Below, piece by piece: positions 6,707 through 13,911 of a DNA stretch of 14,009 nucleotides (positions are counted from its first letter, which is position 1; every line of letters starts with the position of its first letter). The notes below the pieces were generated by a model. It worked only from the letters and a program-made list of their open reading frames with translations. It was not told the DNA's origin and made no database searches. This DNA comes from Eubacterium sp. (lineage in GTDB: Bacteria; Bacillota_A; Clostridia; Peptostreptococcales; Anaerovoracaceae): the NCBI GenBank assembly GCA_017425345.1, contig JAFOML010000059.1, positions 1 to 14,009 on the forward strand, written 5' to 3'. The translations under genes were made by a program, and so were the position numbers.

Positions 6707-8203
6707 TTAATAAGCGTACCAGATGGATTTTCTCTTTGTGTAAAGATCAAGGGACAGGTTTCCGCATTCCATGCCCCATCCGCTCTGCTTGTATCCGCCG
6801 AACGGACTTGCGTATTCGTAGCATCCGTACTTGTTGATAAAGATCTGGCCTGCCTGCAGTGCATTTGCTACACGCTGAGTTCTGGAAACATCGCCGGTCC
6901 AGAAACCTGCGCCGAGTCCGTAAGTCGTATCGTTTGCGATCGCGACGGCTTCTTCCTCGGTATCAAACGGGATGACAGCGAGCACCGGTCCGAAGATCTC
7001 TTCCTGGCAGATCCGCATATCGTTGGTGCAGTCTGCGAAGATCGTCGGATTGATGAAGAATCCCTTGGCATTATCTCCTTCTACATTGCGGTCGCCGCCA
7101 AGGATCAGTCTGGCGCCTTCTTCTTTTCCGATCTCAATATATTTCATGATGCGGTTGAACTGCGCTTCCGATACCTGCGCGCCCTGCGTAGTCGCAGGAT
7201 CGAACGGATCACCAACTTTCCAGTTCTTCTCGGCATACTCTACAAGGCCGTTCAGAACGCGATCATACACCGTACGCTGTACCAGCAGTCTGGTCGGCTC
7301 AGAGCACTTCTCCCCTTTGCCGCAGAACATCGCGACGAAGGAACGCTCGATCGCCCAGTCCATATCCGGATAGTCGTCGAAGATGATGTTCGGGGACTTG
7401 CCGCCCAGCTCGAGCGACAGGTGCTTCAGGTTGGAATCCGCAGAATCGTGGATCAGGCTGCGGCCGACTTCCGTGCTTCCGGTGAATGCGGCTTTGTCCA
7501 CATCAGGATGTCTGGTGATCAAGCTGCCGACACTGCCGCTGCCCAGGATCAGGTTGAATACGCCTGTCGGCAGCAGACCGGACTCATCGATGAGCTCTGC
7601 TGTGCGGATCATCGAGAAACTGGTCTGGCTCGACGGCTTGAACACGACGGTATTTCTAAGCGCGAGCGCCGGTGCCAGCTTGTAGCCGGACATGTCCATC
7701 GGATAGTTCCAGGGAACGATCTGTCCGCACACGCCCATCGGCTCACGGACGGTATAGGAGAAGAAGTCTCCCATGACCGGATTGACGTCGCCATAGAATT
7801 TGTCCGTCCATCCCGCGTAGTACTCAAAGAACTCCGCGACATTCGTGGCGTCCTCACAGCTCTCGGTGAAGGTCTTGCCGTTATCCAGCGTTTCCAGCGT
7901 CGCGATCTCCTCGATGTGCTCCATCAGCAGTTTCGCCAGCTGCTGCATGATCGCGCGGCGGTCTCTGTGGCTGATGGTCTTGGTCCACGGGCCATCGTCA
8001 AAGGCTTTGCGAGCGGCTGCGACTGCCAGATCCACGTCTGCTGCATCGCAGGTCTCAAAGCGGCCGATCACCTCATTCGTCGCCGGATTTACCGACTCGA
8101 TGACCGGACCATGTCCATGCACGAACTGTCCGCCGATATACGGTCTTTTCGTCTCCGCGAGCCACTCTTTGGCCCATTCGCGTTTTGGCTGGTACTGTCC
8201 CAT
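6707..8203 (-). CDS. NAD(P)-dependent aldehyde dehydrogenase
   Basis: A 498-residue enzyme of the aldehyde dehydrogenase superfamily, normal length. It would oxidise an aldehyde to a carboxylate. Key positions are present: Asn166 in PWNYP, Glu265 in LELGGKS, the GSTEVGR cofactor motif (242-248), the catalytic Cys300, and EEIFGPV near the C-terminal part. The cysteine context is unusual, GKGEKCSEPTR where most relatives have a GQ-x-C-x-A pattern; this may reflect substrate specificity. A good AAAGGAG site precedes the start. It lies 21 bases after the lyase gene and 22 before the alcohol dehydrogenase, within one operon. The natural aldehyde is unknown. Confidence 0.92.
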   Translation of the reverse strand: MGQYQPKREWAKEWLAETKRPYIGGQFVHGHGPVIESVNPATNEVIGRFETCDAADVDLAVAAARKAFDDGPWTKTISHRDRRAIMQQLAKLLMEHIEEIATLETLDNGKTFTESCEDATNVAEFFEYYAGWTDKFYGDVNPVMGDFFSYTVREPMGVCGQIVPWNYPMDMSGYKLAPALALRNTVVFKPSSQTSFSMIRTAELIDESGLLPTGVFNLILGSGSVGSLITRHPDVDKAAFTGSTEVGRSLIHDSADSNLKHLSLELGGKSPNIIFDDYPDMDWAIERSFVAMFCGKGEKCSEPTRLLVQRTVYDRVLNGLVEYAEKNWKVGDPFDPATTQGAQVSEAQFNRIMKYIEIGKEEGARLILGGDRNVEGDNAKGFFINPTIFADCTNDMRICQEEIFGPVLAVIPFDTEEEAVAIANDTTYGLGAGFWTGDVSRTQRVANALQAGQIFINKYGCYEYASPFGGYKQSGWGMECGNLSLDLYTKRKSIWYAY

Positions 8204-8224
8204 AGGAATCTCCTTTCTGTTTCT

Positions 8225-9502
8225 TTACTTTTCATCACCGGCCAGATCTTTCAGCGTCTGGCGCAGTCCTTCTTCTTTTATCATCTTTGACAGCTTCTGA
8301 TAGCCGTACTTCTCTTTCATCTCCACGACCTGCGGGATGCTGGCATGTGCGTACTCCTTGCACTTCTCCGCATTGAGCGTCATGCCTTCGAGGCATCTGA
8401 CGCGGAGGATCCGGACCGCCTTGGTCAGCTTCCGCATGTTGTCGAGCAGCAGGAAGCCCATCATATCCTCCCACAGGTTGATGTGGATCTCACCCTCGCC
8501 GACGCAGTTCTGGATCACGCTGTCCGACCCGGCGATCAGCATCGCGCACTGGATCATGGTCTCCGGAATGACCGGGTTGACCTTCCCGGGGAAAAAGGAG
8601 GATCCCTTCTGCACGTTCGGGAGCACGATCTCGTCGAAGCCGGCTTCCGGACCGGAGGAGAGGAGTCTCAGGTCCCGGGAGAGCTTGGACAAAATCTCTG
8701 CCACCACCCTCACCGCCGACGAAATATCCGCCAGATCATCCGGGTATTCCGCCGCATCGTACGGATCTTCACTCCACACGTAGTTCAGACCGGTAATGCC
8801 TTTCAGCTCGTCCAGCACTGCTTCCCGGTAGGCGTTATTCGCGCCGGTACCGGATCCGATCACAGTCCAGCCGATATTGACCGTCAACATTTCCTCTCTG
8901 AGCTTATGCAGTGTCCGGATCCTGCGGCCCATCGCGGAAGCGGTCGCCTCGAAGAGCGCGCCGGCGCTGACCTTCATGCCATCCTGCATACAGGTTCTGG
9001 CGATCGTATCCTCATCCGCGAATTCATTTGCTTTTTCCGAAAGGACGCGTTTGGTCTTCTCCAACTCGTCCAGCAGTTCGGCCATCATGTCGTTGACCGT
9101 CATGCGCATCGCAGTATGATTGACATCGGCGGTCGACTGGGACATATTCACATGCTCCACCGGATCGATGTCCGGGCCGGCAAGTGAGGCGATGACCTCG
9201 TTCATATTCATGTTTACGCCGATGCCGCCTCCGCCGTGGTACACATCCACAGGGAACTGATCTTCATACTGACCTTCGATCAGTTTATTGCAGGCTTTGT
9301 TAATCGCCTTCAGCTGGTGGATATTCAGATCCCCCGCCACATAGTTCGCCATGGCGCTCGCCTTCTTTACCTTGGCGGCGCTCCGGATGAACTCCGGGAA
9401 GTGGGACAGTTTCCAGCAGGAAAACGACATGTTCTCCACCGTGAGCTTCGTCTGCTCACCATACAGTATTAACGGACGTTCTTTCGCTTCTGCTTCTATC
9501 AT
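8225..9502 (-). CDS. Divergent aspartase/fumarase-superfamily lyase
   Basis: With the start chosen at 9502 (MIEAEAKERP, AAAGG seven bases upstream, just after the yitT stop) the protein has 425 residues; a longer frame to 9568 would overlap yitT and is unlikely. The superfamily signature is clear, GSSFFPGKVNP (300-310), with the catalytic serine loop. Fold motifs also match aspartase: QFPVDV, NMNMNEV (97-103) and DLRLLSSGP. Several active-site positions differ. SQSTAD (121-126) has Ala where fumarases and aspartases keep Asn. RTC (169-171) replaces the RTH or RTQ of fumarase and aspartase. HGGGGIGVN replaces the usual G[AS]GT loop. It is also shorter than the roughly 460-470 residues of aspartase. 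It probably performs a fumarate-type elimination on a different substrate, perhaps an N-substituted or modified succinyl compound. Confidence 0.85.
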   Translation of the reverse strand: MIEAEAKERPLILYGEQTKLTVENMSFSCWKLSHFPEFIRSAAKVKKASAMANYVAGDLNIHQLKAINKACNKLIEGQYEDQFPVDVYHGGGGIGVNMNMNEVIASLAGPDIDPVEHVNMSQSTADVNHTAMRMTVNDMMAELLDELEKTKRVLSEKANEFADEDTIARTCMQDGMKVSAGALFEATASAMGRRIRTLHKLREEMLTVNIGWTVIGSGTGANNAYREAVLDELKGITGLNYVWSEDPYDAAEYPDDLADISSAVRVVAEILSKLSRDLRLLSSGPEAGFDEIVLPNVQKGSSFFPGKVNPVIPETMIQCAMLIAGSDSVIQNCVGEGEIHINLWEDMMGFLLLDNMRKLTKAVRILRVRCLEGMTLNAEKCKEYAHASIPQVVEMKEKYGYQKLSKMIKEEGLRQTLKDLAGDEK

Positions 9503-9518
9503 GCCAATACCTTTCGGA

Positions 9519-10376
9519 CTAAGCGTCCATGCTGATGGTGAACCCTCTGCCGTCGACTTCGCGTACACTGCCGATCGTCATGAACGCTTTGTCATCGATC
9601 TCAAGGATCCGGTCTTTTACTTTATTCATAAACCGTACGGAAAGTACGGTAATGAGAACGTCGACTTCCTCCTTATAGTAGCCGGTTTTTCCGTGCAGCA
9701 GCGTGACGCCGAATCCCATCTCGATCAGTTCATCGCGGATCTGGCCGATCTTCGGACTGAAGATCATAAACTGGACCTGTCCGCCGCCTGCGAGCAGGAC
9801 CTTATCCGTGACGACGGAATAAGTCAGCGTCATCAGGATCCCCAGGATGATCTCATTCGGCGTCGCCAGAAAGCCCTGGCAGACCAGCACTATGACGTCC
9901 AGTCCGTACATGACCGGGGTGATGGGCAGCCGCCTCCTCTTGTGGAGGATTTGCGGGATGACGTCAGAGCCGCCGAGGCTCGCGCCGTTCCGGATGACGA
10001 GACCGATGCCGACACCCATGAGCAGTCCGCCGCATACGGCAGCGACAAACGGATCTTCGACCATATGATCGATCACCGGGATCCGCTCAAAAACGCCGAG
10101 CAGCACCGGGTACATCACGGAGCCGTAGATAATGGAAACGGCATAGCTGCGGCCCATGAAGATCAGGGCTGCAAGCAGGAGGAGCAGGTTAACGATGAGT
10201 ACGCCGGTCGATACGGACAGCGGGGAAAAATAGGCGATGAGCCTGCCGACACCGGTCGATCCTCCTACGAGGATATTAAACGGCAGGCAGAAGGCCGCGA
10301 CCGCGAACGCGTTCAGCGCGATTCCGGCGGTAATGGCTAGCATACGGATCGTTTGTGCTCTTGCAAAATCTTTCAT
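9519..10376 (-). CDS. YitT-family membrane protein (DUF161 plus DUF2179)
   Basis: A 285-residue protein with a polytopic N-terminal part (about five to six hydrophobic helices, residues 10-195) and a soluble C-terminal DUF2179-type domain (about 215-275). Typical YitT features are the early PFNILVGGSTGVGRL segment and GASLGGSDVIPQIL near residue 150. The molecular function of this family is not settled; transport or sensing is often assumed. It is the first gene of the operon, preceded by GGAGAGAA about 11 bases before the ATG, and ends 16 bases before the lyase start. In this context it could move the pathway's substrate or product, which is inference. Confidence 0.88.
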   Translation of the reverse strand: MKDFARAQTIRMLAITAGIALNAFAVAAFCLPFNILVGGSTGVGRLIAYFSPLSVSTGVLIVNLLLLLAALIFMGRSYAVSIIYGSVMYPVLLGVFERIPVIDHMVEDPFVAAVCGGLLMGVGIGLVIRNGASLGGSDVIPQILHKRRRLPITPVMYGLDVIVLVCQGFLATPNEIILGILMTLTYSVVTDKVLLAGGGQVQFMIFSPKIGQIRDELIEMGFGVTLLHGKTGYYKEEVDVLITVLSVRFMNKVKDRILEIDDKAFMTIGSVREVDGRGFTISMDA

Positions 10377-10423
10377 TTCTATGTTCTCTCCAGCAGGTCT
10401 TTATCGCATCATTCTTATTACAT

Positions 10424-10461
10424 AAAAAAACCGCAAGCAGGAAAAACTCCTATTCACGGTT
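10424..10461 (-). terminator. Candidate leader attenuator before the yitT operon
   Basis: On the minus strand AACCG (10461) pairs with CGGTT (ending 10429), with an inner AGGA/TCCT stem around a short loop. It is followed by a run of seven T (10430-10424). It lies about 50 bases before the yitT start and downstream of the minus-strand promoter, so it would end transcription inside the leader. The stem is short with an internal loop, so its strength is uncertain. Upstream in the leader ATGAAT/ATTCAT forms another hairpin (about 10485-10501) whose AGCTC loop could pair with a later GAGCT. Confidence 0.5.
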
Positions 10462-10516
10462 CCTCTGTTCAGCTCTCCGAATACGAATGATGAATGAGCT
10501 ATTCATTTCTACGTGC

Positions 10517-10544
10517 ATTCTATCATAACAGACCGGAAAGTCAA
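10517..10544 (-). promoter_or_regulatory. Sigma-A-type promoter for the yitT-lyase-ALDH-ADH operon
   Basis: On the minus strand TTGACT (10544-10539) and TAGAAT (10522-10517) are separated by 16 bases. The start would fall near 10510, giving a leader of about 130 bases that contains the hairpin and T-run at 10424-10461. Confidence 0.65.
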
Positions 10545-10581
10545 TATATGAACGAAAGTTTTACAATAATATTTTTTAATG

Positions 10582-10613
10582 TTGACAATTTTCTGTTTTC
10601 TTGTTAGTATAAT
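10582..10613 (+). promoter_or_regulatory. Sigma-A-type promoter for the FAD dehydrogenase/ETF operon
   Basis: A consensus TTGACA (10582-10587) is followed by TAGTAT at 17 bases, overlapping TATAAT (10608-10613) at 20 bases. Either could serve as the -10 element. It is divergent from the minus-strand promoter at 10517-10544; the two -35 elements are about 37 bases apart, so one regulator could control both. Confidence 0.65.
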
Positions 10614-10622
10614 GGCAGTTAC

Positions 10623-10695
10623 CTACCAAATAGAGCATGAAGAGATGGTAGCTTATGTGCAGGTCTTCAGGTGCTTGCATGTAAGGTACTTTTTT
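10623..10695 (+). terminator. Leader attenuator with competing hairpins before the FAD dehydrogenase gene
   Basis: CTTATGTGCA (10652-10661) pairs with TGCATGTAAG (10676-10685), ten pairs including two G-U. Outer pairs GTA/TAC (10648-10650 with 10687-10689) flank one mismatch, and six T follow (10690-10695). This is an intrinsic terminator located between the promoter and the ribosome binding site. An upstream stem, CTACCA (10623-10628) with TGGTAG (10646-10651), shares bases with the outer terminator pairs, so the two could compete. A nine-codon frame (10655-10684, MCRSSGACM) fits inside the terminator stem and might be a leader peptide, but its ribosome binding site is weak. I do not recognise a known riboswitch class here. 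Confidence 0.6.
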
Positions 10696-10725
10696 GTTGC
10701 CTGATCACTTTGAAAGGAGACAAAT

Positions 10726-12192
10726 ATGGAACTCACCAGAGAACAGATCGTTAAAGGAATGCAGGACATCCTCGGCGCAGAGGCTGTCATCACCGATGAG
10801 AAGGTGCTGAAAGAGAGCAGCAACGACCGCTACCGCAAGTACGAGCAGTGCTGTGAGGTCTACACGCAGCCGATCCCGGCGGCCGTCGTCTATGTGAAGA
10901 GCACCGAACAGGTCGCGGAAGTCCTGAAGTTCGCCAACGAGCATCATATCAATGTCGTGCCGCGCACCGGCCATTCCGCTATCGAAGGCGGACTGGAAAC
11001 AGCGCTTCCGAACTCCATCGTCATCGACGGATCCGGCATGAACCAGATCCTCGAGATCAACGAGCAGAACATGCAGGTCACCTGCCAGTGCGGCGTTCCT
11101 CTGCAGGAGCTCGATGATCTGCTTCGCGAGAGAGGCCTGACGACCGGACACTCCCCGCAGTCCAAGCCACTTGCACAGATGGGCGGACTGGTTGCGACCA
11201 GAAGTATCGGACAGTTCTCGACCCTGTACGGCGCGATTGAAGACATGCTCGTCGGCTGCGAGGTCGTATTCCCGAACGGAGAGATCTGCCGCATCAAGAA
11301 TGTCCCCCGCCGTTCCGTCGGACCGGACATCCGTCACATCGTGCTCGGAAATGAAGGCGCTCTCTGCTACATCACGGAAGTCACCGTCAAGATGTTCCGC
11401 TATCAGCCGGAGAACAACATTTATCTCGGCTACCGGATCAAGAGCATGGAGAAGGGATTCGAAGCCCTGCGCCAGGTCATGGTGGAAGGCTACAAGCCAT
11501 CCGTTGCACGTCTGTACGACCTGCAGGACGCCGCGATGAACTTCGACTGGGCGGATGAAGAGAATGTCCTCCTGTTCATGGCAGAGGGACCGGCCTCCAT
11601 CACCAAGGCTACTGCAGAAGGCATCGACGCGATCGTCAAAAATATCGAAGGTACGACACCGGTCGACCCTGCGCTGATCGAGAAGTGGTTCCACCGCCTG
11701 AACTGGGGCGCAGAGCAGATCGCGCAGGAACGCGAAGAGATTCTCGCAACCAGAAACATCGGTATCACGACCGAGATCTCCGGCTGCTGGGATGTCATCA
11801 ATAAGATCTACGAGGCTGTCGTAGAGCGCATTAGCAACGAAGTGCCTGATCTGACCATGATCGGCGGACACTCCTCCCACAGCTATATCAACGGTACCAA
11901 CGTCTACTTCGTATACTACTACAACATCGTAGACTGCACACCGGAGGAAGAGATCAACAAGTACCATAACCTGATCAACCGCATCATCTGCGAAGAGACG
12001 ATCCGTTACGGCGGTTCCATCGCGCATCACCACGGTCTGGGCAAGGCCAGAGCGCACTACGTCTGGGAAGAGTACGGTTCCTCCTTCTACATGCTGGAGA
12101 CGCTGAAGAAGGCATTTGACCCGAATGGTATAATGAATATGGGAACACTGATCCCGGTAAAGCACGATCCTGAGAACCCATGGCATTTCTAA
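10726..12192 (+). CDS. FAD-linked dehydrogenase of the GlcD/alkyl-DHAP-synthase-like type, paired with ETF
   Basis: A 488-residue cytosolic flavoprotein. A PCMH-type FAD-binding domain covers about residues 46-227, including SVGPDIRHIVLGNEGALCYITE (positions 197-218). The C-terminal part (about 230-488) has SIAHHHGLGKAR (431-442) and FDPNGIMNMG (464-473), which match the His-rich catalytic segment and C-terminus of alkyldihydroxyacetonephosphate synthase and its bacterial relatives. The pyrophosphate loop reads PRTGHSAIEGG, unlike the usual GGGTS. Direct linkage to etfB and etfA suggests it oxidises a substrate, perhaps a 2-hydroxy acid, and passes electrons to ETF, as the lactate dehydrogenase/Etf complexes of acetogens do. 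The substrate is not readable. AAAGGAG (10713-10719) precedes the start. Expression probably depends on the leader attenuator. Confidence 0.85.
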   Translation: MELTREQIVKGMQDILGAEAVITDEKVLKESSNDRYRKYEQCCEVYTQPIPAAVVYVKSTEQVAEVLKFANEHHINVVPRTGHSAIEGGLETALPNSIVIDGSGMNQILEINEQNMQVTCQCGVPLQELDDLLRERGLTTGHSPQSKPLAQMGGLVATRSIGQFSTLYGAIEDMLVGCEVVFPNGEICRIKNVPRRSVGPDIRHIVLGNEGALCYITEVTVKMFRYQPENNIYLGYRIKSMEKGFEALRQVMVEGYKPSVARLYDLQDAAMNFDWADEENVLLFMAEGPASITKATAEGIDAIVKNIEGTTPVDPALIEKWFHRLNWGAEQIAQEREEILATRNIGITTEISGCWDVINKIYEAVVERISNEVPDLTMIGGHSSHSYINGTNVYFVYYYNIVDCTPEEEINKYHNLINRIICEETIRYGGSIAHHHGLGKARAHYVWEEYGSSFYMLETLKKAFDPNGIMNMGTLIPVKHDPENPWHF

Positions 12193-12202
12193 TGCAAATC
12201 AA

Positions 12203-13024
12203 ATGAGAATACTAACCTGCCTGAAAATCATACCTGATCTGGACCAGGTCCCGGAAGCCGACTGGGCTTCCGGGGCTTCCTCCGGATTTTTTGATTTCCG
12301 GGGCATCAAGACCATATTAGACCCGCTTTCCGAATGCGGCGTCGAGCTCGCGTTGCGGTTTCGGGACGCTGCGCAGGATGCGGCTGTCGAGCTGGAAGCT
12401 CTTACGGCGCTTCCGACCGGCGAGGATCCCAAACCCGCGGTCCGGATGCTCCGCACTCTTGCGGCGCTCGGATTCCTGCACACGACACTGATCACGGATT
12501 CTCCGGTTTCACCCGCAGCACCGGATGTGACTGCGCAGGTTCTGGCGGATTACTGCCGGACGCATGGCCCCTACGATCTGATCGTAATCGGCGCGCAGAG
12601 CGCGGACGGCGGAACCGGCATGACCGGACTTCTGCTTGCGGAACAGCTCGGTCTGCCCTGCCGGACCAATGTCGCAAGGTTTTCGCCCAGTGACCCTACT
12701 GCTGCGATTACTGCGGAATATACACGGGACGGGTTCCGCATTCAGGAAACCGTCGATACGCCGGTGGTCCTGACGATCGACGATGTGCCGGGGGCGCTGC
12801 TCCGGGTGCCGACGCTTCGTCAGCGCAAGAGCGCGGCGAATGCCGCGCCGGAGGAGATTTCCTACACGGAGAACGGCGCGGATCTCCCGGAGAGCCGATA
12901 TGCTCTTACCGGAACGGCGCTCATCGATCAGAGCCGAAGCGGCGTTCTGATCGAAGGGAAAGACGCAGCTGCAATGGCCGCCCGGCTCTATGAAGATTAT
13001 CTGAAGGGAGGCGGCTATCTATGA
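12203..13024 (+). CDS. etfB: Electron transfer flavoprotein beta subunit
   Basis: A 273-residue EtfB-like protein. It starts MRILTCLKIIPD, the usual family N-terminus. The nucleotide-binding signature is GAQSADGGTGMTG (130-142) followed by LAEQLGLP, where most relatives have DGDTGQ. RVPTLRQRKSA (201-211) corresponds to the conserved R-x-P-x-L segment, and the C-terminal EGKDAAAMAARLYEDYL matches the EtfB arm. With EtfA it would take electrons from the upstream FAD dehydrogenase in the cytosol. Whether it bifurcates electrons cannot be decided by reading. It starts 10 bases after the dehydrogenase stop without a visible Shine-Dalgarno, suggesting coupling, and overlaps etfA by four bases (ATGA). 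Confidence 0.9.
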   Translation: MRILTCLKIIPDLDQVPEADWASGASSGFFDFRGIKTILDPLSECGVELALRFRDAAQDAAVELEALTALPTGEDPKPAVRMLRTLAALGFLHTTLITDSPVSPAAPDVTAQVLADYCRTHGPYDLIVIGAQSADGGTGMTGLLLAEQLGLPCRTNVARFSPSDPTAAITAEYTRDGFRIQETVDTPVVLTIDDVPGALLRVPTLRQRKSAANAAPEEISYTENGADLPESRYALTGTALIDQSRSGVLIEGKDAAAMAARLYEDYLKGGGYL

Positions 13025-13806
13025 AGACGCTGATCCTAAAGAATGACTTAAGGCCCGGCGTCCTTCCTGAAACACTTGTGGATGCCCTGCTTCCTGTCAC
13101 TTCCGGATATGAACTGATTCTGCTTCCGGGCGATGAGACCGGCGCAGAGCTTGCGGTGCGTCTCGCGGCAAAGACCGGCGGCTCCGCCATGACACAGGTC
13201 CGTGCTCTGGAACGATCCGGGGCTGGTCTGCTCGTACGGCGAAAGGTCTACAGCGGTCATATTCTCGCCGCCGTTACTCTGACTCGTCCGCCGTTTTTCC
13301 TCAGTGCGGACCGGCAGATTGAAGATGCTGCGGAGCTTATACACGGGGACATGGAGGGGGAGGAAAAGACTTTGTCCGCGCTGACAGACGCGAAGCCACA
13401 GCTTCCAGACTCCTGCATTACCCCGCTTCCGAAAGCCAGCGGCCTTACGGATGCGCGGATCGTCATCGCGGTCGGACGCGGGATCCGTTCCAAGGCGAAC
13501 ATCCAGTACGCGCAGGAGCTTGCGGATGCGCTCGGCGCTGCGCTCGGCGGCTCGAGACCGGTCATCATGAACGCATGGCTTCCGATGCAGCAGCAGATCG
13601 GCGTCAGCGGCAGCCTGATCCATCCGGACCTCTGCATCGTTCTTGGCGCGAGCGGCGCGCCTGCGTTCTTCGCCGGCATAGAGGGTGCGCGCACGATTAT
13701 CGCGGTGAACAGCGATCCGGACGCTCCGATCATGAAAAAAGCCGACGCATGTATCTGCGGCGACTGGAAGGATGTCGTTTCTGCGCTGGTTACGATTCTG
13801 AAGTAA
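13021..13806 (+). CDS. etfA: Electron transfer flavoprotein alpha subunit, short and divergent
   Basis: A 261-residue EtfA-like protein, shorter than the usual roughly 310-400 residues; the N-terminal domain (1-140) is compact. The C-terminal FAD domain (about 145-261) is recognisable by GRGIRSKAN, GGSRPV (Arg179), QQIGVSGSLI, SGAPAFFAG and NSDPDAPI. In typical EtfA the loop reads SGAIQH, with a histidine near the flavin; here it is SGAPAF. That change may alter flavin potential or binding. The start overlaps the etfB stop, with GGGAGG upstream. It is the last gene before a strong terminator. Confidence 0.88.
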   Translation: MKTLILKNDLRPGVLPETLVDALLPVTSGYELILLPGDETGAELAVRLAAKTGGSAMTQVRALERSGAGLLVRRKVYSGHILAAVTLTRPPFFLSADRQIEDAAELIHGDMEGEEKTLSALTDAKPQLPDSCITPLPKASGLTDARIVIAVGRGIRSKANIQYAQELADALGAALGGSRPVIMNAWLPMQQQIGVSGSLIHPDLCIVLGASGAPAFFAGIEGARTIIAVNSDPDAPIMKKADACICGDWKDVVSALVTILK

Positions 13807-13810
13807 GAGA

Positions 13811-13860
13811 GGATGTCTCACAAGATGATACAACTCGTCTTGGAGGGATATCCTTTTTTT
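13811..13860 (+). terminator. Intrinsic terminator of the FAD dehydrogenase/ETF operon
   Basis: GGATGTCTC-CAAGA pairs with TCTTGGAGGGATATCC (about 13811-13825 with 13838-13853) with a few G-U pairs and a bulge. Seven T follow (13854-13860). It lies just after the etfA stop codon. Confidence 0.88.
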
Positions 13861-13871
13861 ATCTAAAACTT

Positions 13872-13911
13872 GGCGAGAAAGCCCTCACTGTAGGTGATGG
13901 GATGAATCGCC
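13872..13911 (+). other. Nested hairpin resembling the end of a TnpB-type (IS200/IS605) element
   Basis: GGCGA (13872-13876) pairs with TCGCC (13907-13911). Inside, CCCTCACT (13882-13889) pairs with GGTGA-T-GGG (13893-13901) with one bulged T, and GAAAG faces ATGAA in the internal loop. The pattern of GCGAGAAAGCCC, a short stem and GGGATGAATCGCCC is what I associate with right ends of IS200/IS605-type elements. No tnpB precedes it, since etfA and its terminator do, so it would be a remnant or an isolated end. The rest of 13861-14009 is AT-rich with no gene I can support; CGCATATA occurs twice (13912-13919, 13926-13933). Confidence 0.35.

Noticed and set aside
6575..8290. Long plus-strand open frame (571 codons) opposite the aldehyde dehydrogenase
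   Set aside because: The minus strand encodes a complete aldehyde dehydrogenase with all catalytic residues; the opposite frame has no domain and spans a gene junction.
9503..9568. Upstream start for the lyase at 9568
   Set aside because: It would overlap the end of yitT by about 50 bases, adds residues unlike the family N-terminus, and a better start with AAAGG lies at 9502.
10424..10510. T-box leader before the yitT operon
   Set aside because: GGAACCGTGAA recalls a T-box core superficially, but the conserved T-box sequence and specifier stem are missing and the leader is too short.
10623..10695. ANTAR-type dual hexaloop antiterminator, as in ethanolamine utilisation leaders
   Set aside because: The hairpins do not have six-base loops with the conserved A and G positions.
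10705..12186. Long minus-strand open frame (493 codons) opposite the FAD dehydrogenase
   Set aside because: The plus frame has promoter, Shine-Dalgarno and clear FAD-domain motifs; the minus frame shows only Asp/Val/Leu-rich antisense composition.
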